From Phycisphaerae bacterium (GTDB lineage Bacteria; Planctomycetota; Phycisphaerae; Sedimentisphaerales; UBA12454), in NCBI GenBank assembly GCA_041652575.1, contig JBAZHC010000004.1, forward strand, positions 1 to 64,000: DNA of 64,000 bases, given 5' to 3'. This document shows positions 1 to 7,857 of the stretch, in pieces. Position 1 is the first letter of the stretch, and each line of letters begins with the position of its first letter. Under the pieces are notes generated by a model that worked only from the letters and a program-made list of their open reading frames with translations, was not told the origin of the DNA and made no database searches. The position numbers were made by a program, and so were the translations under genes.

Positions 1-111
1 TATGATGATTACCAGCAGATATTCGATGCTGCTTCGATGGCATGGAACAAAATCTCATCAAATCAATTCCAAACAATCTGCAATGCCACGTGGTTAAAGC
101 ACGAAAATTAA
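1..111 (+). CDS. IS630-family transposase, C-terminal end (cut by window edge)
   Basis: An open frame enters from the left edge and ends at TAA 109-111, giving 36 residues. It contains YDDYQQIFDAASMAWN followed by a WLKHEN ending. IS630/Tc1-mariner-type transposases commonly end in a D-Y-x-x-I-x-D-A-x-x-x-A-W-N helix and a short tail, which this matches in order and distance from the stop. Only the tail is visible, so it cannot be told whether the element is intact outside the window. Bases 112-267 behind it hold no convincing gene; a 24-codon ATG frame (112-186) starts directly after the stop, but nothing supports it as real. Confidence 0.5.
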   Translation, partial: YDDYQQIFDAASMAWNKISSNQFQTICNATWLKHEN

Positions 112-267
112 ATGGAAAGCGTATTAGACCTGCTTAGTGAGTTTATAAAGAAGGCGGTAGATAAGAATATCGAGAAGAATGGATGAGGAAAATTTGTGGG
201 CAGGTCAGAGAAGTTATTAATGTTAAATAAAATTATATAGATTAACTATTCACAACCTTTCAACTGG

Positions 268-2397
268 TCATTCCATCCAATTCGCTGCCATTTGTGAAAA
301 GTCAATAAAGGTATAATCGTTGAGCCAGTCTTCAGCCAATATCTTTAAATCATTCATATCAACGTGACAGTCCTGGCTAATATCGCCGGCTAAATTACAC
401 CTGAACAATTTGTTAACAGGTATTTGCTTTTTGGGGATACTCAAATTTGAATAGCTCACAACTAAATCCCGCAGACCATCGCTATTAAAATAAGTAACAA
501 CAATCGTGTGTCTGCCCGCCAGAAGATATTTATAGCCGCTTCTTTCCTGAACCGAATGCTGACCATCGTTGTTAACAACAAGAACGCCATCGACATATAA
601 CTTACTGCCATCATCCGAATAGGTATAAAAAGTATAACCGGCATTTGACACCACATCGAGATAGCCTGTAAAACGAAAGGCAAAATTGTCGTCTCGCTGG
701 CGCAGGCCTATGTCAAAGTTATGTGCCGTCCCGACAACTGTCGGCGTAAGCAAATCAAAATCCGGCAGTGAAGTCCACGTACCTTCGTAATACTCGTAAT
801 TCAGGCCGTTATCTGCTCTCGTCGCCCAGCCGATACTCTCGAGCATTGGCGATATTTCCGGGTTGGACATAAACAGATTCCAGCAAAGGCCGGTTCGATA
901 GTTTTCAATCATGGGAACAATTGTTCCCTGGTCGATTGCTAAATAATCATCGGCGAACCAATTCGGGTCAGTATCAAGATTGAACGCGTCATAGAAGCCG
1001 AGCGACCCCCATAACTGACTGCCGTAAGTATAATAAAAATGCTTCAATGTCGCGATTGATTCTGAAGGGGTGTACGGCATTGAGCTTATTGCAGCGGTCG
1101 GAGTAATAGTGCCGTTATCGGAAGCTCCCGGAGCGTGAGCAACATAACCCCATGGACTATAACTGGCCGTTAATCCCCATACTAAATCGCTATAACCTGA
1201 AAAACCTTTAGGATTAGCAATGCAATAAGCACGGTCTATCAAAGCAATATTTCGGCTGTTCTCGAAGTAGTTACAGTAATTATCGTTTTTATTACGAGGG
1301 TCGAAACCGAGAAACGGATAATGAGTCCAGAACATCGGCGTTTCGAACCCGCTTACCCATTGAATATAATTATAATATCTATTGCCGTTTTTATAACCGC
1401 CGCTGTCGCCAAAGCCGTCATAATAACAACTTGCCGGTATAGAATGAGTCGGCGAAGCTATCGCTAAAATGTAGGCATTCATAGATTCACAACCGCCAAA
1501 GGCAAAACTATACTGCCAGCTTGAATCCGGCGACCATAACCACCACAGATGTTTGCCGTCAGTATCAGACGCTCTGCGGTACCAATCCCACTCCACATCC
1601 TCATAAAGCTGCGTCGCACGGCTGCGAATTTCATTTTCCACAGGGGTGTTGGCGTCAAAGTACTGGCGACAGGTAAGAATGCCGACTATCATATCGGCAG
1701 TTTCGATGATATCGCCGGCTATAATAGGGTCGCCATTCGCATCATAATCGGCGGCTTTAGTCGCACCTGTTGTTCCATCCATCCAGTGTGACCAGACGCC
1801 ATGATAACGCGGCGCAACATCCTGAAGAAAAGTAAGCACCGTCAAAACCCTCTGGGACGCCTGCGCTCTTGTAATAAATCCCCGCTCTGCACCGACTACA
1901 ATAGTCATCAGCCCCATACCTGAACCGCCCGTAGTAACAGTCTGGCGGTCATATAACGCAAATCTTTCTCTTGCCATTCCGCTTACAGGATGAGCGAAAT
2001 CCCAGAAATATCTGAATGTCGCCTGCTGAATCGAAGTCAAAAGCTGCTCGTCAGTCATTGCGTAAGGAGTTGCTGTTACTTTACTCGAAGCTTCGCCTTC
2101 TGTTCCGTTTATAACCGGTTTGACGTAATACCAGTAAGGTCTGACATTATCGCCGATAAAATTACTATAAACAGATACGGTGTGAACTGAACTGTTTAAT
2201 TTTTCGTAGGTTCCATTTTCATATCTGCTGCGATAGATATTATACCCATCCAGACCTGAAACCGTAACCGGGGTCCATGTTAAATCTATTCTGCAATCGT
2301 GGCCTGAAGCCGCCAGGCCGACAATCAGACTTTGCGCACAAAGGGGTGAAATAACAAATAATACAGCAAACAAAATTATTGAAAGGGGTTTTCGCAT
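268..2397 (-). CDS. Secreted GH144/glycoamylase-fold glucanase with FN3, PA14 and dockerin-like tail
   Basis: 709 residues. A signal peptide (about 1-21, ending SPLCAQ) is followed by a fibronectin-III-like module (about 26-110) and the glycoamylase-like (alpha/alpha)6 domain (PF10091/GH144 group, about 113-535) starting MTDEQLLTSIQQATFRYFWD. A PA14-type carbohydrate-binding domain follows (about 545-665, with DDGSKLYVDG), then a dockerin-like Ca-binding tail (GDISQDCHVDMNDLKILAED). It is a close paralogue of the enzyme at 7858-10443 over all modules except that protein's extra N-terminal domain. Known members cleave beta-1,2-glucans or are of unknown specificity; beta-1,2-glucan is inferred here from the GH94 neighbour. 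It follows the LamG gene but is separated by a terminator that carries its own promoter. Confidence 0.85.
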   Translation of the reverse strand: MRKPLSIILFAVLFVISPLCAQSLIVGLAASGHDCRIDLTWTPVTVSGLDGYNIYRSRYENGTYEKLNSSVHTVSVYSNFIGDNVRPYWYYVKPVINGTEGEASSKVTATPYAMTDEQLLTSIQQATFRYFWDFAHPVSGMARERFALYDRQTVTTGGSGMGLMTIVVGAERGFITRAQASQRVLTVLTFLQDVAPRYHGVWSHWMDGTTGATKAADYDANGDPIIAGDIIETADMIVGILTCRQYFDANTPVENEIRSRATQLYEDVEWDWYRRASDTDGKHLWWLWSPDSSWQYSFAFGGCESMNAYILAIASPTHSIPASCYYDGFGDSGGYKNGNRYYNYIQWVSGFETPMFWTHYPFLGFDPRNKNDNYCNYFENSRNIALIDRAYCIANPKGFSGYSDLVWGLTASYSPWGYVAHAPGASDNGTITPTAAISSMPYTPSESIATLKHFYYTYGSQLWGSLGFYDAFNLDTDPNWFADDYLAIDQGTIVPMIENYRTGLCWNLFMSNPEISPMLESIGWATRADNGLNYEYYEGTWTSLPDFDLLTPTVVGTAHNFDIGLRQRDDNFAFRFTGYLDVVSNAGYTFYTYSDDGSKLYVDGVLVVNNDGQHSVQERSGYKYLLAGRHTIVVTYFNSDGLRDLVVSYSNLSIPKKQIPVNKLFRCNLAGDISQDCHVDMNDLKILAEDWLNDYTFIDFSQMAANWME

Positions 2398-2405
2398 TTT
2401 ATCCT

Positions 2406-2435
2406 ATTATACAAAAAACAAGGGCGCTTAGTCAA
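2406..2435 (-). promoter_or_regulatory. Promoter of the 268-2397 enzyme, built into the upstream terminator
   Basis: Read on the minus strand: TTGACT (2435-2430), an 18-base spacer, then TATAAT (2411-2406). The -35 hexamer lies in the loop of the terminator hairpin and the spacer contains its 3' arm and T-run. Transcription would start near 2399, one to three bases before the ATG at 2397, so the message would be nearly leaderless. Positions are read directly; activity is inferred. Confidence 0.5.
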
Positions 2436-2452
2436 ATAATCCAAGCGCCCTT
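2420..2452 (-). terminator. Rho-independent terminator of the PEP-CTERM/LamG transcript
   Basis: On the minus strand AAGGGCGCTT and AAGCGCCCTT form a ten-base stem around a 13-base loop, followed shortly by a T-run (GTTTTTTG). It sits about 20 bases behind the stop of the LamG protein gene. Confidence 0.8.
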
Positions 2453-2471
2453 TTAAATCACGCAAACTTAA

Positions 2472-4448
2472 TTATTGACAATTTGAATTAGCAACATCGT
2501 TGCATTTGAGCCAGTTTTCGGCCATTTGAGCAAAATCTGCAAAGTCGATATAACAATCTTTGTTTATATCTCCGACCAGATATGTCGTGCCGCAGCTATG
2601 ACTTCCGCCATCAGCTATAAACTGTTCGAGGACCTTATCAGCAGGCAGACCTATTTCATAAAGCCGTACTTCATCGATAAGGCCGTTGAATTCTCGCTGG
2701 CCATCGAACTGTTCATCGGAACCAATGCGAACGTTGTAATTATTGAGGTCTATTAAAGCTCCTTCCGGAATTTCTCGAGAAGCTGCCAAAATACCGTCAA
2801 CATAAACACATTCACTTAAACCATCAAAAGTTCCGACAACCTGATGCCACTGGTTATCCCCTACGGGACCAGTGCTGCCGGAAACAACAGGACCGATGCC
2901 GTTAAGAATGAGACTAATGTTATCATCCGGGGTCGGATCGGAGTTCCTGAGCAATCTCCAGCTCGAATCGCCTTTATTGACAATCGCCTGCCACCATTTA
3001 TCGAAGGTGCCTTTTACCCATGCAGAGACCGTAATCTCATCTCTCAGGTCAGCCCATGTCGGCGGTTCGTGAGTTGTACTTCCGCCGCCGCAATCGATAT
3101 AATCGCCGTCACCATCAAGAAGAATAGCACCGTTTACCTTACCTGCGGCCCATGTTGCATTACCGACAAGAGTACCATTATGACCGCCTACGCTGTCAAC
3201 CGCTGTGGTGCCGGATGTCTCATCAAGAGCCCAATGCGCCACAAGACCGGTATAACCTTCGGCATAGACTTTTACCAAAACAGTATCATTGGCATCTTTA
3301 TCGCTATCATCGACAGTAAGCCGCAATACATAATCCCCTGCTGTATTGAATATAACATCAGGATTCTCAACTGTATTGCTCGGACTGAATGCCGGGGTCG
3401 CAGGACCACTGACAACTGTCCATTCGTACGTCAAAGAAGCCGGAGGACTTGGCAAACCATCGTCAGTAACAGTTACATCCATTGCTGCCGTAGCAGTGCC
3501 TGAAGAGAGCCAAACCGCCTGCTTTAGACCTGCATCGACTGTCGGCGGAGCATTTTGCGTATTAAAGGTCCAGGTATAGCCTTCGGTTTTGATTTCCGGG
3601 CCTGAACCATCCGGGTCGTAACAATCGACTTTCCAATAATAATTCTTATTCCCATCAAGAGCCCCGACAACTACAGAATCGGCATCCTGCTTGTCGAGTA
3701 TCTTTGTATTTGTTCCGGGCATATTGCCGTCTGCGCCAAACCATACATCGCAAAGGATCGTATCGCCGGTTTGACGTGGAGCGGGACGAGTCCAGCTAAG
3801 AGTTGTGGAAACAGTCGGGTCAACCGTACTGTTATTTGCCGGGCTTGGGTCTTCAGCGGCATAAGCAAGACCGACATATGCTTCATCCCAACTAACAACA
3901 CCGCCGGTGCTCGAACCTCCATTGCCGACCAGGTGCAGAAAAACTCTACAACGGGTGGCGGGTATCGGCGCCACAACATTAGCCGAGATAACTTTCCATG
4001 TATCATACGGATCGATTGGTACATCTATATCCATAGCGCCATAAAAACGTCCAATTTCTTCGGCATATATCAAATAATTATCAACGTCATACCACTCAAC
4101 CTGAAAAACGCCATCCATGCCGTGAAGACCATGGTTATCGCTCACAGGAGAATAAGTACTGACGCTGAAAGTGTACTCCCGGTCCTCAGTAACTGCAAAG
4201 TCCTGAATTATACCGGGTGCATCCGACCAAATCAGCATGGCTCTCGTATCAATGTACGCACCGGCATTATTGTGAATCCAGCCGTCTGTACCCCAGAATA
4301 CCCAGCCGGGAATTGTAAATCCCGGATCGCCGAACCAGCCGATATTACCACCCTCAAAGCCGGGATTCTGCAAATCATTGGCAAGAATATTACTGCTGCC
4401 AATCAGGCTTATAATTAAAGCCGTTAATAATAGAAAATTTTTCTTCAT
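2472..4448 (-). CDS. Secreted multidomain LamG/PKD protein with dockerin-like tail
   Basis: About 658 residues from ATG 4448. That start is preferred over ATG 4457 because AAGGA lies eight bases before it and directly against the earlier one. Signal peptide MKKNFLLLTALIISLIG, then an N-terminal jelly-roll-like domain (about 25-195) that is a paralogue of the whole mature PEP-CTERM neighbour (shared pattern IPGWxxWGTDGW). Next come an FN3-like segment (EDPSPANNSTVDP), a PKD-like domain (about 300-400), a LamG/concanavalin-like domain (about 405-610, starting GLVAHWALDETSG) and a dockerin-like tail (GDINKDCYIDFADFAQMAEN). No catalytic motif is recognised, so binding to polysaccharide or to partners is inferred. 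It lies 14 bases behind the PEP-CTERM gene and probably shares its promoter. Confidence 0.8.
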   Translation of the reverse strand: MKKNFLLLTALIISLIGSSNILANDLQNPGFEGGNIGWFGDPGFTIPGWVFWGTDGWIHNNAGAYIDTRAMLIWSDAPGIIQDFAVTEDREYTFSVSTYSPVSDNHGLHGMDGVFQVEWYDVDNYLIYAEEIGRFYGAMDIDVPIDPYDTWKVISANVVAPIPATRCRVFLHLVGNGGSSTGGVVSWDEAYVGLAYAAEDPSPANNSTVDPTVSTTLSWTRPAPRQTGDTILCDVWFGADGNMPGTNTKILDKQDADSVVVGALDGNKNYYWKVDCYDPDGSGPEIKTEGYTWTFNTQNAPPTVDAGLKQAVWLSSGTATAAMDVTVTDDGLPSPPASLTYEWTVVSGPATPAFSPSNTVENPDVIFNTAGDYVLRLTVDDSDKDANDTVLVKVYAEGYTGLVAHWALDETSGTTAVDSVGGHNGTLVGNATWAAGKVNGAILLDGDGDYIDCGGGSTTHEPPTWADLRDEITVSAWVKGTFDKWWQAIVNKGDSSWRLLRNSDPTPDDNISLILNGIGPVVSGSTGPVGDNQWHQVVGTFDGLSECVYVDGILAASREIPEGALIDLNNYNVRIGSDEQFDGQREFNGLIDEVRLYEIGLPADKVLEQFIADGGSHSCGTTYLVGDINKDCYIDFADFAQMAENWLKCNDVANSNCQ

Positions 4449-4471
4449 AACGTCCATCCTTTCGAAACAAC

Positions 4472-5128
4472 TTATTTTCTTCGCCTGATGAAGAACAAAC
4501 CGCCAAGTCCCAGCAAGGCCATTGTAGCCGGCTCAGGAACGAGAACTACAGAAGCATTATCGAAACAAACTGAACCGCCGGTATATCCCCAGTCTGCTCC
4601 AACTCCATCATGAGTGAGCTGGAAATATATTTTCCCATGCGCTGCGCCTTCAGGTGCAACCGCCGTACCGGAGATAAGTTTCCATGTATCAGTACCGTCT
4701 CCGGGGTTTGATTCACTTTTTGCGCCTATGAACCGGCCGATTTCAGAGGAGCCAATCGTTGCCCAATTCTCGGCTGTCCACTCAGCTTTGACCATCAAAT
4801 CCCAACCTCTGAGTTTGTCAGCAGCTTTGGTAATTGCGGAAACACTGAATTCATATTCCTGTCCCACTACTACACCAAAAACATCCTGATACATACCAAC
4901 AGAATCCCACCAAACAAGCATACCCTTACTGTCCATTACATAACCTGCATCATTCATATGCCAGCCATCGGTTCCCCAGTAAGTCCAGCCGGGAATAGAC
5001 GGGCTGTCGCCAAGCCAGGCACAGTCACCATCTTCAAAGCCGCCGTTGGTCAGCAGATTCGCCTGAGCAGTTCCACACAGAACAAGGCCCAGACATACAC
5101 ATAAAACATACTTAGTTAACTTCGACAT
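4472..5128 (-). CDS. PEP-CTERM sorting-domain protein
   Basis: 218 residues. Signal peptide (about 1-23, ending GTAQA), a beta-rich domain of about 165 residues beginning NLLTNGGFEDGDCAWLGD, and a C-terminal PEP-CTERM signal: VPEPATMALLGLGG, a hydrophobic stretch and RRRK. PEP-CTERM proteins are processed by an exosortase and are usually exported with exopolysaccharide; no exosortase gene is in the window. The start is fixed by a strong AGGAGG ahead of ATG 5128. First gene of a two-gene unit with the LamG protein. The AraC-type repeats at 5257-5293 lie about 130 bases upstream. Confidence 0.9.
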   Translation of the reverse strand: MSKLTKYVLCVCLGLVLCGTAQANLLTNGGFEDGDCAWLGDSPSIPGWTYWGTDGWHMNDAGYVMDSKGMLVWWDSVGMYQDVFGVVVGQEYEFSVSAITKAADKLRGWDLMVKAEWTAENWATIGSSEIGRFIGAKSESNPGDGTDTWKLISGTAVAPEGAAHGKIYFQLTHDGVGADWGYTGGSVCFDNASVVLVPEPATMALLGLGGLFFIRRRK

Positions 5129-5256
5129 TTCTTTTCCTCCTAATCTTAAAAAATCTTAACTTTCTCTTTAACAACCAAATACCAGATTTTGGTACTTTTG
5201 TCCGATAATGTCATAACGTTTTCACATCTTAATTCTAATCCCATTTCATATCTTAA

Positions 5257-5293
5257 AGAACACCATTTTGCGGATGTCTTCAACCATTTTGCG
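5257..5293 (-). promoter_or_regulatory. AraC/XylR-type operator (two direct repeats) and putative promoter of the PEP-CTERM gene
   Basis: On the minus strand CGCAAAATGG occurs twice (5293-5284 and 5272-5263), start to start 21 bases, followed by TGTT. A possible -35 TTCTTT and -10 TAGAAT with a 17-base spacer follow directly downstream, as expected for an activator that touches the -35 region. The same block, with few changes, stands upstream of the CBM gene at 29337-29373. AraC-family proteins typically bind direct repeats about 21 bp apart. The XylR-type gene at 10443-11597 is the natural candidate regulator; this link is inference. Confidence 0.65.
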
Positions 5294-5311
5294 ACCAATA
5301 ACTTACAATCT

Positions 5312-6991
5312 TTAATACCTTTCGAGATTCATAGGATTAAACTTGTTTTTTGCAATAATATACCAGGCACAAACGGAGATAAAACCCCTGTCGCTGCGGA
5401 CCCAGTTATAACCGCCGGTTTTATTAGCTGTATAAGGCAATGCGTGAGTTTTTACGCCATTTATTGTCTGGTTTATCATAAAATTGTCCATCTGGTCGGC
5501 ATAGAAATAGCCTCTCGTTCTATCGCCATACGCGATATAAGCACAGGCAATATGTCCGGTGCCATCAAGCCAGACATTATCGATTTCGATATTCGGGCAA
5601 TGATAAAACCCCATAGCCTCTTTGCCGTTGAAGGTCAGAATCTTTCGATATCTTAAATCATAATCGGGAATATTGAGCAGGTCGGCATCTTTGCCATAGG
5701 CAAGAACCCGCCAGGTATATAAATCAAGCGGTAAATCTTTCTTGTCTTTAAGCTGCATATCCAGCCATTGTTTAATCTTTTCAGCAATCTGCAAATCGCC
5801 GGTAAGTTTGAAAAGAGCGAAGCAGTCGATATTGCCTTCGTGATGGCCGCCGTCTTCGTGGAGTCTGATATCGCCTTTTCTCCAGCCTGACTGGATAAAG
5901 CCTCCGCCTGCCGGGTCATCTTTATACCAGGAAATAAGCAGATTTTTTATAAGAGACGTAATTTCATCGTATCTGTGAGAATTATATTCTTTTTCATAAC
6001 ACTTATACGCGAACATCAGCCATGCCATATCTCCCATCCAGCGGTCGGACTTGCCGGTATGATGCCAGGCTTTTGCTTTTACATTGCCTGAATGTAATTC
6101 GCCGTCGCTTGGTCCGTTGTAGTCTCTGATTGAAACCCACTGGAAAAATCCGCGAGCCTGGCCGTTGTAATAAAAGTTTTGAAGTGTCGGGTCAGTATTG
6201 CTCTTGTCGGTTGCTTTGGCATAGAAATCCAGTATCCGCTCTGCTCGCTCTCTTTCGCCATGGAGCATAAACGCCATCGCGACCAGTGAATTATTAAATG
6301 TCTGCGCCTCGATGTCTTCAAGCCCCATAGAAGGAAGAAGCTGCTTTTCATTTGAGCCGGCATCCTGCAGTTGTTTGAGATATTCCAAAACAAGTTTATC
6401 TTCAGGCTGCATCTGCTCATGTCTTCTCTGTGCAAGTCCGAAACCTTCCAGTTCTCTATTTGGGTCAAGCACCGCTCCTGCCAGATAAAAACTCGATTTA
6501 TCATTAGCTGAACCGAATTTTACATCTTTAATCCAGACCGTACCGCTTCCGCCGCCGGAAACTGCGAGATTAAAACCGGCAAGAGTGTCAAAGGATGAAT
6601 CTTTGCCGCCCCAGCCGTATTCTGTCGAACTGAGTCTGAGAACAAGTTTTGTCCAGTCTTTGTATTTATCTTTCAGGCTGATTTTGCGCCAAAAGATTGT
6701 ACCGTCTTTGTCGATGAATTTTATTTCAAGAAAAGCATCCGAATCGGCTTTGACATCAAAGACGACAGGAATATCAGCGGCAGGAAAATCAGAGCAGGCC
6801 GTTTCAATCATTACCCAGTCTTCGGGAGCCTTCATATTGTATTCGATTGTCAGCGTGTTGTCTGCCTGACTGAAATTTATACTGCTGCCGCTGCTCTGTG
6901 AAGTATGCCACGAATCAAAGCCAGCACCAAAGGTAGTGATACTCAAGCTCAAAACAATCAACAATATTTCGATATTAACAAATTTCATCAT
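5312..6991 (-). CDS. Secreted six-hairpin glycosidase-like protein with N-terminal CBM-like domain
   Basis: 559 residues. Signal peptide about 1-22, a beta-sandwich, CBM-like domain (about 23-160, with VWIKDVKF at its end), then a long helical domain (about 190-550) with the pattern of an (alpha/alpha)6 toroid: paired W-M-G-D-x-A-W-L helices, HEDGGHHEGN, and ending NWVRSDRGFISVCAWY. The helical part resembles the central domain of the protein at 26423-29272 (shared W-x-G-D-x-A-x-L). I do not recognise a numbered GH family. It is the last gene of the eight-gene operon; its ATG overlaps the stop of the pilin-like gene in an ATGA, so it is translationally coupled. Confidence 0.75.
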   Translation of the reverse strand: MMKFVNIEILLIVLSLSITTFGAGFDSWHTSQSSGSSINFSQADNTLTIEYNMKAPEDWVMIETACSDFPAADIPVVFDVKADSDAFLEIKFIDKDGTIFWRKISLKDKYKDWTKLVLRLSSTEYGWGGKDSSFDTLAGFNLAVSGGGSGTVWIKDVKFGSANDKSSFYLAGAVLDPNRELEGFGLAQRRHEQMQPEDKLVLEYLKQLQDAGSNEKQLLPSMGLEDIEAQTFNNSLVAMAFMLHGERERAERILDFYAKATDKSNTDPTLQNFYYNGQARGFFQWVSIRDYNGPSDGELHSGNVKAKAWHHTGKSDRWMGDMAWLMFAYKCYEKEYNSHRYDEITSLIKNLLISWYKDDPAGGGFIQSGWRKGDIRLHEDGGHHEGNIDCFALFKLTGDLQIAEKIKQWLDMQLKDKKDLPLDLYTWRVLAYGKDADLLNIPDYDLRYRKILTFNGKEAMGFYHCPNIEIDNVWLDGTGHIACAYIAYGDRTRGYFYADQMDNFMINQTINGVKTHALPYTANKTGGYNWVRSDRGFISVCAWYIIAKNKFNPMNLERY

Positions 6992-7842
6992 TTTTGCTGT
7001 CCTGTTGCTAAATAATAACTTTTGCTTGATGAGCGGTTTTTAAGGTCAACATTATCATAAGCTTTCCGCTCGTCCACATGACCATCAACGAAAAGTATAT
7101 TACTGACACCTTTGTTCAACTTTGAATCGGATGCTTTGTGAAAAGTAGCAATACTATCAGACCTGGTGCCATACATAGCTGTTCCAAAATACATATCATT
7201 CCATGCGTGTTCGCTCACCTGGATTCCATCCCTGGTCCTGGTTATAGTCCATATATTCTCTTCGGTCATAAAAAGTGTCGCATAAGGATGTTTCACATCT
7301 GTTAGCTTAGGCATCTGCAATTTACCATTTTGGGCCACCAAATTTTCTACTTCGTCTCCTGCGCTAAGAAATCCGTTCATACTATAAGAAAGCCGCGGTC
7401 TAATAGGAAGAGTTCTGCAAAGAGCTACATCAGCTCCTATACTGGTTAAATAATCTTCATGAAGACTTCTTTTGCTTCTCGTTATTGTCGAAAAAGTTGG
7501 ACAGATATGCACACCCTTGGCTAACAAGTAAGGCCAGAAAGGTCCCTGCGGTTCAACACCGGAATCATGCCAGCGACATTCTTTGGGATGCTGCGATAGA
7601 TATGCAGTCGTAAAAGTTGCTCTACCGTCGATACAAATAATAGGATGAGGAAACGCATTGTTGTTTGCCTGGAGGTACATAGCGCCAGCCAGACCGTAAT
7701 TCCGTAAATTGCTTTTACATACGATGCAATTAGCCTGTTCCTTCGCTTTTCGCAATGTGGGTATTAAAACCGCAAGCAGCAAGGCGATGATGGAAATAAC
7801 CACCAGCAGTTCAACTAATGTAAATCCCTTTTTATTTTTCAT
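6988..7842 (-). CDS. Prepilin-type N-methylation/cleavage protein (planctomycete pilin-like)
   Basis: 284 residues from ATG 7842, chosen because AGGTG lies seven to eight bases upstream; a TTG in the same frame at 7857 has no such site. The N-terminus MKNKKGFTLVELLVVISIIA is a textbook type IV prepilin signal (cleavage after G, E at +5), followed by the hydrophobic helix. The C-terminal part ends in a NILFVDGHVDERK element, as in the DUF1559/H-X9-DG group that is expanded in planctomycetes. Function is unknown; such proteins often lie inside their sugar-utilisation operons. It lies 15 bases behind the upstream glucanase gene and overlaps the next gene by four bases (ATGA). Confidence 0.85.
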   Translation of the reverse strand: MKNKKGFTLVELLVVISIIALLLAVLIPTLRKAKEQANCIVCKSNLRNYGLAGAMYLQANNNAFPHPIICIDGRATFTTAYLSQHPKECRWHDSGVEPQGPFWPYLLAKGVHICPTFSTITRSKRSLHEDYLTSIGADVALCRTLPIRPRLSYSMNGFLSAGDEVENLVAQNGKLQMPKLTDVKHPYATLFMTEENIWTITRTRDGIQVSEHAWNDMYFGTAMYGTRSDSIATFHKASDSKLNKGVSNILFVDGHVDERKAYDNVDLKNRSSSKSYYLATGQQK

Positions 7843-7857
7843 AATATCACCTGTCAA

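Noticed and set aside
2844..3503. Long plus-strand ORF (219 codons) opposite the LamG gene
   Set aside because: It is antisense to a gene with clear domains and has no ribosome-binding site or recognisable protein pattern.
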